10,877 nucleotides of DNA from CAYWTX01 sp964461295 (GTDB lineage: Bacteria > Planctomycetota > Phycisphaerae > SM23-33): contig CAYWTX010000701.1 in assembly GCA_964461295.1 (NCBI GenBank), positions 1 through 10,877 of the forward strand, written 5' to 3'. Of the stretch, positions 1-6,578 are shown piece by piece. The stretch's first letter is position 1. Each line of letters begins with the position of its first letter. A program made the position numbers and the translations under genes. The notes below the pieces were generated by a model that ran no database searches, was not told the origin of the DNA, and was given only the letters and a program-made list of their open reading frames with translations.

Positions 1-1
1 C

Positions 2-616
2 GACAAGGTCCCGCTGGCGGCACTGGGGTACATCAATCCGTTCTCCATGTACTTCCGGGTCGGGCTCTATGCGGGGGCGATCCTGGCGGCGCCTTGGATC
101 TTCTACCAGTTGTGGATGTTCGTCTCGGCGGGGCTGTACAAGCGCGAGCGGCGGTACGTGCTGTACGCGCTGCCGTTCAGCGCGGGGCTCTTTGTCACCG
201 GGGCGGTGTTCTTCCTGCTTGTCGTCTCCAAGCCGATGCTGGCGTTCCTGCTTGGCTTCAACTCGTGGCTGGAACTACAGTCGATCATCACGTTCGAGGA
301 ACATGTCGAGTTCGTGACGAACATGATGCTGGTCTTTGGGCTGTGCTTCCAGATGCCGCTCGCGGTGCTGACGCTGGCGAAGGTGGGAATCGTGTCGCTG
401 GCGGGGCTGAACAAGTACCGCCGGCACGCGATCGTGGTGATCCTGATCGTGGCGGCCATAGTGACCGTCTCGCCCAGCCCGCTCGACCAGTTGGTGTTGG
501 CGATCCCGATGTGGCTGCTGTACGAGTTGGGCGTGGTGCTGACGTACTTCCTCGTGGAGAAGCCGCGACGAAGAGAAGAGGCGGCGGAAGCGGCGGAAGC
601 GGCGCAGGAACGGTAG
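2..616 (+). CDS. tatC: Sec-independent (twin-arginine) translocase subunit TatC, 5'-truncated
   Basis: TatC is the inner-membrane subunit of the Tat translocon that recognises twin-arginine signal peptides and passes folded proteins across the membrane with TatA/TatB. The window holds 204 codons in one frame from base 2 to a TAG stop. The N-terminus and first membrane helix lie outside. Family landmarks are visible in order: NPFSMYFRVGLYAG, then APWIFYQLWMF, then the cytoplasmic loop AGLYKRERR, whose Glu and Arg correspond to the signal-peptide-binding loop (E. coli E103/R105 region). Next come FGLCFQMPLAV and the SPSPLDQLVLAIPMWLLYELGV segment leading into the last helix. The family often has Glu in the FxxP stretch where this protein has Gln (FQMP). 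The tail is short, charged and rich in Glu and Ala. The visible part reads through without frameshift. No tatA or tatB is visible, since the upstream side is cut. Assignment is secure. Confidence 0.96.
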   Translation, partial: DKVPLAALGYINPFSMYFRVGLYAGAILAAPWIFYQLWMFVSAGLYKRERRYVLYALPFSAGLFVTGAVFFLLVVSKPMLAFLLGFNSWLELQSIITFEEHVEFVTNMMLVFGLCFQMPLAVLTLAKVGIVSLAGLNKYRRHAIVVILIVAAIVTVSPSPLDQLVLAIPMWLLYELGVVLTYFLVEKPRRREEAAEAAEAAQER

Positions 617-676
617 ACGGGAACCGGGAAACAGCCGATCACGATCACGATGGGGGCGGGAGAAGGTCGAGGCCCC

Positions 677-767
677 GTTCGTAGTCCCGCCGTGAGGCGG
701 AATCCGACCCGTTCGCAGAAGAAACGACCCGCCTGAAGCTTGCCCCCAAGGGGGCGGAACTACGAAC
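677..767. repeat. Long inverted repeat with nested hairpins between tatC and the 833-1228 gene
   Basis: The left arm GTTCGTAGTCCCGCC (677-691) pairs with the right arm GGCGGAACTACGAAC (753-767), 14 of 15 positions matching. Two smaller hairpins sit inside: CCGCC-GTGA-GGCGG (687-700) and GCCCCC-AA-GGGGGC (742-755). The element lies between two convergent genes, so it could end transcription from both sides, although no T-tract follows either stem. I recall similar 'GTTCGTAGT(T/C)CCGCC' palindromes as dispersed intergenic repeats in planctomycete genomes. That is memory, not something shown by this single copy. Confidence 0.6.
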
Positions 768-780
768 AAGGAGCAACGCT

Positions 781-814
781 TCGTCCTCGTCCTCGTCCTC
801 GTCGTCGTCCTCGG
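781..814. repeat. TCGTCC-type hexanucleotide microsatellite
   Basis: A short tandem tract of TCGTCC units followed by TCGTCG/TCCTCG variants. It reads as GAGGAC repeats on the other strand and lies just beyond the 3' end of the minus-strand gene. No gene covers it. A second, tiny GATCAC duplication occurs at about 636-649 in the same gap. It is probably slippage-generated spacer DNA. Confidence 0.55.
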
Positions 815-832
815 CCGTTTCCCGCCGTTGTC

Positions 833-1228
833 TCAGTACCAGACCATGACCAGCAGGTTGGGCTCGGGGCGTTTGCCTTCCATGGTGCCGATCAGGTGGC
901 CGACCTGCTTGACCTCGATCTTCTCGCCGTCCAGCCAGTCGTTGACCTGGCTCTCCATGTTCTGTAGGGAGGCCAGGGCGATCTTGGAGTGGAAGAGGCG
1001 GCAGCGCGTCGCGCCGGCGCCGTTGACGTTCAACGGGCGCTTGAACTTCCTGGCCTGGTCGAGCCCGAAGCCCCTGGGGGCGGCGTGGGCGCCGAAGGTC
1101 TTCACGCCGCCGAGTTCCTGGTCGTGCCTGGTGGGGCCTTCCGGCTCGACCAGCTCGATTGCTTCGTCGTCTTCTCTTCGCGGCGTCAGCGGCTGGTTCT
1201 GCGGGATGATGCTGTTGTCGTCGGCCAT
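833..1228 (-). CDS. Small conserved-looking protein, possible Cse60-like fold (131 aa)
   Basis: A 131-residue cytoplasmic protein without signal peptide or membrane segment. The frame stays open far upstream, but the start at 1228 (MADDNSIIPQNQP) is chosen because GGAGA lies 7-8 bases before it and a candidate promoter sits about 60 bases further up. The N-terminal half is acidic, Pro-rich and probably disordered. A compact domain follows at about residues 74-131: TRCRLFHSKIALASLQNM, ESQVNDWLD, IEVKQVGHLIGTMEGK, and a C-terminal LLVMVWY strand. This strand-helix-strand-strand layout, with the 'xNxWLxxxxIEVKxV' core and a C-terminal aromatic strand, resembles the small Bacillus sporulation protein Cse60 (DUF2758), but the match is from memory and weak. 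I have also seen similar tails in planctomycete hypothetical proteins. Function is unknown. The gene is convergent with tatC and divergent from the hydrolase gene. Confidence 0.8.
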   Translation of the reverse strand: MADDNSIIPQNQPLTPRREDDEAIELVEPEGPTRHDQELGGVKTFGAHAAPRGFGLDQARKFKRPLNVNGAGATRCRLFHSKIALASLQNMESQVNDWLDGEKIEVKQVGHLIGTMEGKRPEPNLLVMVWY

Positions 1229-1287
1229 GGGCGATTCTCCATGTGAAAGAGGAACGATGGGGTTACTATGTCGTCGAACAAGCGGGT

Positions 1288-1316
1288 AGTATATCGGGCT
1301 GGGCGGGCCGAGTCGA
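1288..1316 (-). promoter_or_regulatory. Candidate sigma70-type promoter for the 131-aa protein gene
   Basis: On the minus strand, TCGACT (1316-1311, 4 of 6 to TTGACA) is followed by exactly 17 bases and TATACT (1293-1288, 5 of 6 to TATAAT). This would start transcription near 1281 and leave a leader of about 50 nt with the GGAGA ribosome site. A CGGGCT/AGCCCG inverted pair (1295-1300 and 1318-1323) overlaps it and could be an operator or chance. I see no comparably good promoter pointing the other way towards the gene at 1397. Confidence 0.5.
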
Positions 1317-1396
1317 TAGCCCGCACTGGCCGAACAGCGGCCGGCTCCTGGGGCCGGTTCCATCAGATCCGCGATGCCTGGTAGTGCGAGTACGAC

Positions 1397-2653
1397 ATGC
1401 GTGACGGAAAGTATGCGATGCTGGCGGTGTTCGCCCTGGTCGTCGGCGCGGCGATTGGGATCCAGCGATTCTCCAACCGCGACAGCGGGAGCAGTTCGGC
1501 GGCAGCGCCGCCGCGCGAAGGGCCAGCCGCGGCGGTCGAGGCGCGTCCGCTGAAGCCGGCGGACGTGGGGCAACTCCGCGGCCTGTCGCTGCAACTCCAG
1601 ACATCCAACCCGACGCACCCCTACGAGCAGTTCATTGGCGAGATCGCCGACACCGGCGCCAACACGGTGTGCTTCGTGGTGGCCGCGTTCCAGGAGAACG
1701 GCAAGTCCACCAGCATTTTCATCGACAAGCGTCGCACGCCCAGCGACGAGCGGCTGAAGAAGCTGGTCGAGCACGCCCACGGCCTGGGTCTGCGCGTCAT
1801 CGTCATGCCCATCGTCCTGCTGGAGAACCCCGAGGCCGGCGAGTGGCGGGGGGCGATCAACCCCCGGAACTGGGACGACTGGTGGGAGGACTACAACAAT
1901 TACATCCTTTCGTACGCCGAACTGGCCGCCGCCATGAAGGTGGACATGCTCATGGTGGGATCGGAGTTGGTGAGCACGGAGAAGCCCTACCCCGACCGCT
2001 GGAAGTCGCTGGTCCGCAAGGTGCGGAATATCTACACGGGATACTTGAGCTACTCGGCCAACTGGGACCACTACACGCCCGTGACGTGGTGGAAGGACCT
2101 GGACGTGATCGGCATGACGACGTATTACGACCTGACCGAGGGCAAGAAGCCGACCGTTGATCGCCTGGAGGCGAAGTGGCGCGAGTTGCGGAGGAACATC
2201 CTGGACTGGCAGAAGGCGATCGGCCGGCCCATTCTGTTCACGGAAGTGGGCTGGCCCAACCAGGTAACGTGCGCGCAGTTCCCGTGGGACTACACGCGTT
2301 CGGACAAGACCGATCCAGCCGCCCAGGCGAACTGCTACGAGGCGTTCTTCCGGACGTGGGTGGACGAGCCGGCCGTGGCGGGGTTCCTCGTGTGGGAATG
2401 GCGGAACTACCCGGAGCAGAAGACCGGCCCGAAGGACCCCAGTTACGTGCCGATCGGCAAGCCGTGCATGGAGGTGATCCGCAAGTATTACCAGGCGCCG
2501 GGCGCCAAGGCGCCGCGATTGACCACTTCGCCGGCCGAGGCCAAGACGGCGCCGGCGGCGGATGGTGCCGCATCGTCGGCCGCGACGGCCGCGTCGGCCT
2601 CGTCGTCGGCCGCGGCCACGCCCGAGGCGGAAGGGGCGGACGGGAGCCAGTAG
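1397..2653 (+). CDS. GH113-like glycoside hydrolase, membrane-anchored or secreted (418 aa)
   Basis: The protein is probably a retaining TIM-barrel glycoside hydrolase related to family GH113, whose characterised members include beta-1,4-mannanases. Residues 1-22 (RDGK, then AMLAVFALVVGAAIG) form a signal anchor. A Ser/Ala/Pro linker runs to about 50 and the catalytic barrel spans about 58-366. Barrel strands appear in order: RGLSLQLQ, NTVCFVVAAF, LRVIVMPIV, MLMVGSEL (Glu190, likely acid/base), LDVIGMTTYYDL, ILFTEVGWPN (Glu283, likely nucleophile) and GFLVWEWRNYP near the end. The segment NPRNWDDWWEDYNNYI fits the aromatic-lined substrate cleft. Residues 371-418 are an Ala/Ser-rich tail without fold. 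An alternative start at 1418 has GGAAAG before it but would lose the basic residues in front of the membrane segment. It stands alone, with another gene's promoter following its stop. Family assignment is by motif memory; the substrate is not shown by the sequence. Confidence 0.75.
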   Translation: MRDGKYAMLAVFALVVGAAIGIQRFSNRDSGSSSAAAPPREGPAAAVEARPLKPADVGQLRGLSLQLQTSNPTHPYEQFIGEIADTGANTVCFVVAAFQENGKSTSIFIDKRRTPSDERLKKLVEHAHGLGLRVIVMPIVLLENPEAGEWRGAINPRNWDDWWEDYNNYILSYAELAAAMKVDMLMVGSELVSTEKPYPDRWKSLVRKVRNIYTGYLSYSANWDHYTPVTWWKDLDVIGMTTYYDLTEGKKPTVDRLEAKWRELRRNILDWQKAIGRPILFTEVGWPNQVTCAQFPWDYTRSDKTDPAAQANCYEAFFRTWVDEPAVAGFLVWEWRNYPEQKTGPKDPSYVPIGKPCMEVIRKYYQAPGAKAPRLTTSPAEAKTAPAADGAASSAATAASASSSAAATPEAEGADGSQ

Positions 2654-2706
2654 AAGCGGGCAGGGAGCATGAGTGAGGATATCGGCGATTGGGGGCTTGG
2701 ATTGTG

Positions 2707-2734
2707 TTGACACGGTTGGCGGCACTTCTATAAT
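2707..2734 (+). promoter_or_regulatory. Near-consensus sigma70 promoter for the HEAT/pseudo-receiver gene
   Basis: A perfect TTGACA (2707-2712) and a perfect TATAAT (2729-2734) are separated by 16 bases. Transcription would start near 2741, giving a leader of about 95 nt. It lies in the gap between the hydrolase stop (2653) and the ATG at 2835. It also argues against the longer open frame that begins at 2673, because that start would be upstream of the promoter. Confidence 0.8.
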
Positions 2735-2834
2735 CCCGATAAACAGCGATGGTCAGAGCGCGTCGGTGCTGCCGCGAGGAGTGCGGCGGGCGGGCGCGAC
2801 GGGGGAGACCGGGCTGGCAGTTGTGGGAGAAATC

Positions 2835-5174
2835 ATGGTGTCACGCACGAGACTTGTTGCAGCGACGCGAATCCCTGCATGGACGGCCATGGTTGCCGTT
2901 CTGGCCTTGCTGCCCGCGGCGGCAATCGGCGCCCCGGCCGACGGCGCTGCCCCGGCGACGGCCCCCGCCCCGGCCCCCGTGCCCACCCCCGCGCCGGCGC
3001 CAGCGGCCGACGCCAACGCCGCCGTTCCGGCTGCACTCCCGGCGGCCGCGCCTGAAGTTGCCGGCGCGTCGGCCACTTCCGGCAAGCCTCGCGACCAGCA
3101 GCTTGCCTCCAACTGGGAGAACTTGCTGCACTTCATCCGGATGGCCCAGGCGGATACCGCCAAGAGCTTCGGCGAGGCGATCCTGAAGGCCAAGCCCGAG
3201 CCGCTGGAGGTCTACCACCTTGCGATGGACAAGGCCGATTCGCTTGCCGAACTGTCGCGGGCGCGCCGGCTTGCCGGGCTGAAGGACATTGCCGACGAGT
3301 TGCTGCGGCTGATGGAAGAGGGGTACCGCTCCGAGCGGTCCAACCCCGACCAGATCAAGAAGTCCATCGAATTGCTTTCGGGCAATCTGCGCGAGTTTGT
3401 CCGCGGGCGAGACCGGATGCTGGTCAGCGGCGAGTACGCCGTGCCCTTCCTGCTCCGCTCGTTGCAGGAGCCCTCGACGGACATGGCGCTTCGCGAGCGG
3501 ATCATGACCGTGCTGCCGCAGCTCGGCAGGCCGGCCGTGCTGCCGTTGGCCGAGGCGCTGCAGACCCCTGACGCGCAGCTTCGGCCGATCATCGCCGCCG
3601 CGCTGGGGCAGATCGAGTACGCGGCGGCCCTGCCGAGGCTGAAGGAATTGTACGACCGCACGGACCTGCAGGAATCGGCGAAGAAGGTCGTGCGTGCGGC
3701 GCTGATCAACTGCAACGGCGGCGAGGAAGGCATCCTCCGCAAGCCGACTTCGCAACTGTACTATGACCTGGCGATGAAGTTCTACTACCGGGCCGAGTCC
3801 CTTGCGCCCGACGTCCGCCTCGAGACGGCCAACGTCTGGTCGTGGGACGCCACGATGGCCGGGCTGGTCTACAAGCCCGTGCCGCGCGAGATCTACTGCG
3901 ACGTGCTGGCCGTGCGGACCAGCCGCCTGGCCCTCCAGCATGACCCGAAGTTCTACCCAGCCGTGTCGCTCTGGCTGGCGGCCGGGCTGAAACGCGAGGT
4001 CGACCTGCCCGCGGGCAAGAGCGACCCGCTGAAAGCCGGCGGCGAGCAGGCGGCCGAGTTCTACGTTCTCGCCGCGGGCGCCAAGTACCAGCAGGACATC
4101 CTTGGGCGGGCGTTGCGCGACAAGGACTGGCCGGTGGCTGTGGGGGCGATCAAGGCGCTGGGCAAGACGGCCGGCGCCGAGAGCCTCGTCGAGCCGGTTG
4201 CCGGCGGCGCGCAGCCGTTGGTGGAGGCGATGAGCAGTTCCAGCCGTATCGTGCGGTACTGGGCGGCGGCGTCGCTGGCGACGGCCCTGCCGACTCGCCG
4301 GTTCACCGGCAGCGAACTGGTGCTGCCGATCCTGAACGAGGCGATGCGTGGCCAGGGCAGGAAGACCGCCTTGGTGATCGCCGCCGACCAGGAACGCCGC
4401 AACGCGCTGAAGGACGTTGCTCGCACGGCCGGGTTTGACGTGATCGACGATTCGGAAGCCGCTCGCGGGATGAACGCCGCCCGCGACGCCGGCGGGGCCG
4501 ATGTGGCCATCCTGGCCTCCGACCCCGACCCGATGGCGGGCGTGCTGCTGATTCGGCGCGACCCGCTGGTCGCCACGATGCCCATTGTGGTGGCTACCCA
4601 GACCGAACGGTTCCTGGGCCTCGCCAAGAGCGACAGCCGCGTGCGGCTGGTGAGTCCCGGCGCGGCGGCGGTGGAGGTTTCCGAGGCCATCGCCGAGGTG
4701 GTCAAGGCGGCGGCGGGCACGCCGCTGACACCGGAGCAGGCGACCGAATGGGCGGTGCGTGCGGCCAGAGCCGTCCGGATCCTCGGGCTGACGCGCAGCA
4801 CGGTTTATGACATCACCCGCTGCCGTGGGACGCTCGCCAACTCACTGGGTGACTCGCGCGTCGAAGTTCGCGTGGCCGCCGCCGAGGCGCTGGCGACGAT
4901 TCCCGGCCCGCAGGCCCAGTCGGCCATCGCGGCTCTGGCGATGGACGTCGGCGTGGACGAGGCCGTGCGCCTCGCGGCGTTCAAGGCCCTGGGCGAGAAC
5001 GTCCGCCGCTACGGCACGAGCATCGACGAGAAGATGGCCCAGGCGATGGTCGATCTGGTCGTCAAGGGCACCGGGTCGGTGAAGATGGCCGCCGCCGAAA
5101 TCCTGGGCGCCCTGAACCTGCCCAGCGAGAAGGTGAAGGACCTGATCCTGACGGCTGACGCAGGGAAGCATTGA
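2835..5174 (+). CDS. Exported HEAT-repeat protein with degenerate receiver-like domain (779 aa)
   Basis: The start at 2835 is set by GGGAGA five bases upstream and by a signal peptide that begins there (SRTRLVAATR, hydrophobic TAMVAVLALLPAAAIGA, cleavage near residue 33). An Ala/Pro linker follows (about 34-80). A helical region is next (85-190), then HEAT-like repeats at about 200-292 (RERIMTVLPQLGRPAVLPLAEAL; LRPIIAAALGQIEYAAALPRLKEL). A middle region (300-420) has no motif I recognise. HEAT-like helices return at 421-505. Residues about 508-628 read like a response-regulator receiver: TALVIAADQERR, GADVAILASD, MPIVVATQTER and LVSPGAAAVEVSEAI. The expected phospho-Asp position holds Ala561 and the invariant Lys is Ser607, while Thr588 and Pro608 are kept, so phosphorylation is unlikely. 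C-terminal HEAT-like repeats follow (665-765). This suggests a periplasmic or surface binding scaffold; no enzyme is visible. Domain boundaries are approximate and function is unknown. Confidence 0.85.
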   Translation: MVSRTRLVAATRIPAWTAMVAVLALLPAAAIGAPADGAAPATAPAPAPVPTPAPAPAADANAAVPAALPAAAPEVAGASATSGKPRDQQLASNWENLLHFIRMAQADTAKSFGEAILKAKPEPLEVYHLAMDKADSLAELSRARRLAGLKDIADELLRLMEEGYRSERSNPDQIKKSIELLSGNLREFVRGRDRMLVSGEYAVPFLLRSLQEPSTDMALRERIMTVLPQLGRPAVLPLAEALQTPDAQLRPIIAAALGQIEYAAALPRLKELYDRTDLQESAKKVVRAALINCNGGEEGILRKPTSQLYYDLAMKFYYRAESLAPDVRLETANVWSWDATMAGLVYKPVPREIYCDVLAVRTSRLALQHDPKFYPAVSLWLAAGLKREVDLPAGKSDPLKAGGEQAAEFYVLAAGAKYQQDILGRALRDKDWPVAVGAIKALGKTAGAESLVEPVAGGAQPLVEAMSSSSRIVRYWAAASLATALPTRRFTGSELVLPILNEAMRGQGRKTALVIAADQERRNALKDVARTAGFDVIDDSEAARGMNAARDAGGADVAILASDPDPMAGVLLIRRDPLVATMPIVVATQTERFLGLAKSDSRVRLVSPGAAAVEVSEAIAEVVKAAAGTPLTPEQATEWAVRAARAVRILGLTRSTVYDITRCRGTLANSLGDSRVEVRVAAAEALATIPGPQAQSAIAALAMDVGVDEAVRLAAFKALGENVRRYGTSIDEKMAQAMVDLVVKGTGSVKMAAAEILGALNLPSEKVKDLILTADAGKH

Positions 5175-5277
5175 GCGGCCAGAAGCAGTAACAGGCGGAG
5201 CGGACAAAGCCCGCGCCGCGTCCTGCCCAACGGGGCTCGCCGGGCCGCGGTTGGAGCTTGTGAAAGAACTAGAACTG

Positions 5278-5446
5278 GCGGGTCTGCCCGCTCTGGACGC
5301 TTTCTGTCGCCCCTTCAGGGCTTCTCGCCTAATCCATTGTCTAACGTGGGCTTACGCCCCCGGCTAAATCCTCGACGCCCCTGCGGGGCGAAGAGGGAGG
5401 AGGGGCGCCTTTCCGATTCTCCCACAAACTCTCAGCCTTTCAGGCG
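5278..5446. repeat. Cluster of short G+C palindromes, part 1
   Basis: At least four compact hairpins occur in this non-coding stretch: GCGGG-TCTG-CCCGC (5278-5291), GCCC/GGGC around CTTCA (5309-5321), CGCCCC-TGC-GGGGCG (5376-5390) and GCCT-TTC-AGGC (about 5435-5446). The piece 'GGGCTTACGCCCCCGGCTAA' (about 5348-5367) is a form I remember from dispersed repeats in planctomycetes and related phyla. The run GCCCCTTCAGGGCTTCTCGC (5309-5328) matches, in reverse orientation and with small differences, the run at 5605-5622. No gene is seen here, and 5175-5277 shows nothing clear. Confidence 0.6.
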
Positions 5447-5540
5447 GAACACCGGCGATTCACCTGCCTCGTAACTGCACCAGCGATAGTACAGTCTCAG
5501 TCTCACAAGAATCCGCACTGTGGCAGCAGTACAGGGGTTC

Positions 5541-5660
5541 TCAGCCTGAAGGGCTGACATAGGACAGCCCAGGGCAACGCCCTGGGAACCCGCATCCGAA
5601 GATGGCGAAGCCCTGAAAGGGCGAAATAAGCCGTCGCCCGGGCGGGCAGTTCTTGCGCCC
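5541..5660. repeat. Cluster of short G+C palindromes, part 2
   Basis: Three stems follow one another: TCAGCC-TGAAG-GGCTGA (5541-5557), CCCAGGGC-AAC-GCCCTGGG (5568-5586, eight perfect pairs) and GCCC-TGAAA-GGGC (5610-5622, followed by GAAATAAGCC). A C/G-rich run CGCCCGGGCGGGC comes after. An open frame of 73 codons exists on the minus strand, but its sequence is dictated by the palindromes and it has no ribosome site, so it is not called. I remember this layout (agccc-tgaaagggcgaaat beside a 'cccagggcaacgccctggg' stem) as a dispersed element in planctomycete genomes. Copy number cannot be judged from one window. Confidence 0.6.
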
Positions 5661-5661
5661 T

Positions 5662-5811
5662 CTCATCTCGACTTCTGCCAAGTTGCCATAAGTGTTTCTT
5701 TAGCAGTAAGTTACAACATGACATTTTCCAGTTGTGCCTGGGCGGTTAACTCTTTGTTACAGAATGAGTTATGGATTTCGGTTCGCCTACAATGGCAGAA
5801 GTCGAGCTCAG
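5662..5811. repeat. AT-rich 150-bp element with terminal inverted repeats (MITE-like)
   Basis: CTCGACTTCTGCCA (5667-5680) is repeated exactly in reverse complement at 5793-5806. The match extends to 19 bp with two mismatches (5662-5680 against 5793-5811). The 112 bp between the arms are about 40% G+C, far below the surrounding DNA. They contain a TAACTC/GAGTTA pair and no plausible gene. The right arm touches the stop codon of rsmG (5808-5810). No clear target duplication is seen outside the arms. It may be a miniature transposable element, a long terminator-like stem for rsmG, or both. Confidence 0.55.
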
Positions 5812-6515
5812 CACTCGCAGAGCAGGAACTGGCGTTTGCCGGCGTCAGCGGGCAGGTCGATGATGTCCGAGGCGCGGAGGGCCAGGCCAAGTTTGGCCGC
5901 TTCGCGCCGGGCGGCGGGGAGTTCTTCCGCGATGGCGGCGGGGGTCTTGTAGAAGACAACCTTCGCGCCGGTTCGCGGCTTCAGGAGGCGGCGGCAGGGG
6001 CGGAGGAACTTCGCGGCCGAGCCCACCGCGCGGAGGACGACGGCGTCGTAATGGCCGGCGTGGAGTTCGTCGCGAGCGACTTCGCTCACCTGGCGGTCGA
6101 CGACGCGGCAGTTGGGCATGCCCAGGCGCTGGACCTCCCGGCGGACGAAGTCGGCCCGCTTGAGCCGCGGTTCCAAGCCGACCAGGGCCAGCGCGGGGTT
6201 CGCCCACGCCAGCGCCAGCAGGGGGAAGCCCGCGCCGCAGCCGACGTCGGCGACGTGCAAGCCGGGAGCAACCAGAAGTTCCGGTACGGCGATGCCGACG
6301 GCGAGGCTGTCGGCCACGTGAAGAAGCCAGAAGTCTTCCTCTGCGTCGATCGCGGTGAGATTGATCCGCCGGGCGGCGGCGTGGAGGTCGGTCCAGAGGC
6401 GGGCGAGCACGTTGAGGTCGCGATGATCGGTCAGGACCCCGCACCGCGCAAGGAAAGCTTGCACGGCCGGGGAAGGCATCGCCTCTGGCGGGTTTTGGGC
6501 GGGGTATTCACCCAT
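5808..6515 (-). CDS. rsmG: 16S rRNA (guanine-N7) methyltransferase RsmG (GidB)
   Basis: RsmG uses S-adenosylmethionine to methylate N7 of G527 in 16S rRNA. It acts in the cytoplasm on the small-subunit rRNA. The frame shows the family signatures in order: INLTAIDAEEDFWLLHVADSL, then the SAM-binding motif HVADVGCGAGFPLLALA, the acidic end of the next strand in LVGLEPRLKRADFVRRE, VSEV, and HYDAVVLRAVGSAAKFL, ending in KRQFLLCEC. The motif reads VGCGAGFPLL where many relatives have IGSGAGFPGI. From 6515 it has 235 aa, typical for the family. Start choice is uncertain: no strong ribosome site precedes 6515 or the further in-frame ATG at 6575. An ATG at 6479 has AGAGG only two bases before it and would give 223 aa. 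Upstream on the same strand lies only a dead oxidoreductase fragment, so it is probably transcribed alone. Confidence 0.92.
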   Translation of the reverse strand: MGEYPAQNPPEAMPSPAVQAFLARCGVLTDHRDLNVLARLWTDLHAAARRINLTAIDAEEDFWLLHVADSLAVGIAVPELLVAPGLHVADVGCGAGFPLLALAWANPALALVGLEPRLKRADFVRREVQRLGMPNCRVVDRQVSEVARDELHAGHYDAVVLRAVGSAAKFLRPCRRLLKPRTGAKVVFYKTPAAIAEELPAARREAAKLGLALRASDIIDLPADAGKRQFLLCEC

Positions 6516-6516
6516 A

Positions 6517-6563
6517 CGGTTGCCGGTGTAACGCGCTGAGAGAAGATCCGCAATCGGCAACCG
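6517..6563. repeat. 9-bp inverted repeat upstream of rsmG
   Basis: CGGTTGCCG (6517-6525) and CGGCAACCG (6555-6563) are exact reverse complements across 29 bases. They lie between the oxidoreductase remnant and the chosen rsmG start. The pair could form a leader hairpin or be chance; it weakly supports reading this stretch as non-coding and starting rsmG at or after 6515. Confidence 0.3.
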
Positions 6564-6578
6564 GCGATCCGCCATGCA

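Noticed and set aside
1229..2725. Upstream extension of the minus-strand frame (to 630 aa) across the hydrolase gene
   Set aside because: The extension is Arg-rich shadow of the GH113-like gene. The ATG at 1228 has its own ribosome site and promoter.
2673..2834. Earlier in-frame start of the HEAT/pseudo-receiver gene at 2673
   Set aside because: It lies upstream of the near-perfect promoter and would hide the signal peptide behind 54 unrelated residues.
5278..5660. CRISPR array
   Set aside because: The palindromes differ from one another and are not spaced as identical direct repeats with unique spacers; no cas gene is present.
5503..5724. 73-codon minus-strand frame in the palindrome region
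   Set aside because: Its sequence is set by the palindromic repeats, it has no ribosome site and resembles repeat-derived spurious proteins.
5667..5806. Integron attC site
   Set aside because: Size and paired arms are suggestive, but the RYYYAAC/GTTRRRY core sites are not at the ends and no integrase or cassette array is present.
5718..6539. 273-codon plus-strand frame across rsmG
   Set aside because: It is the antisense shadow of rsmG, which carries unmistakable family motifs on the minus strand.
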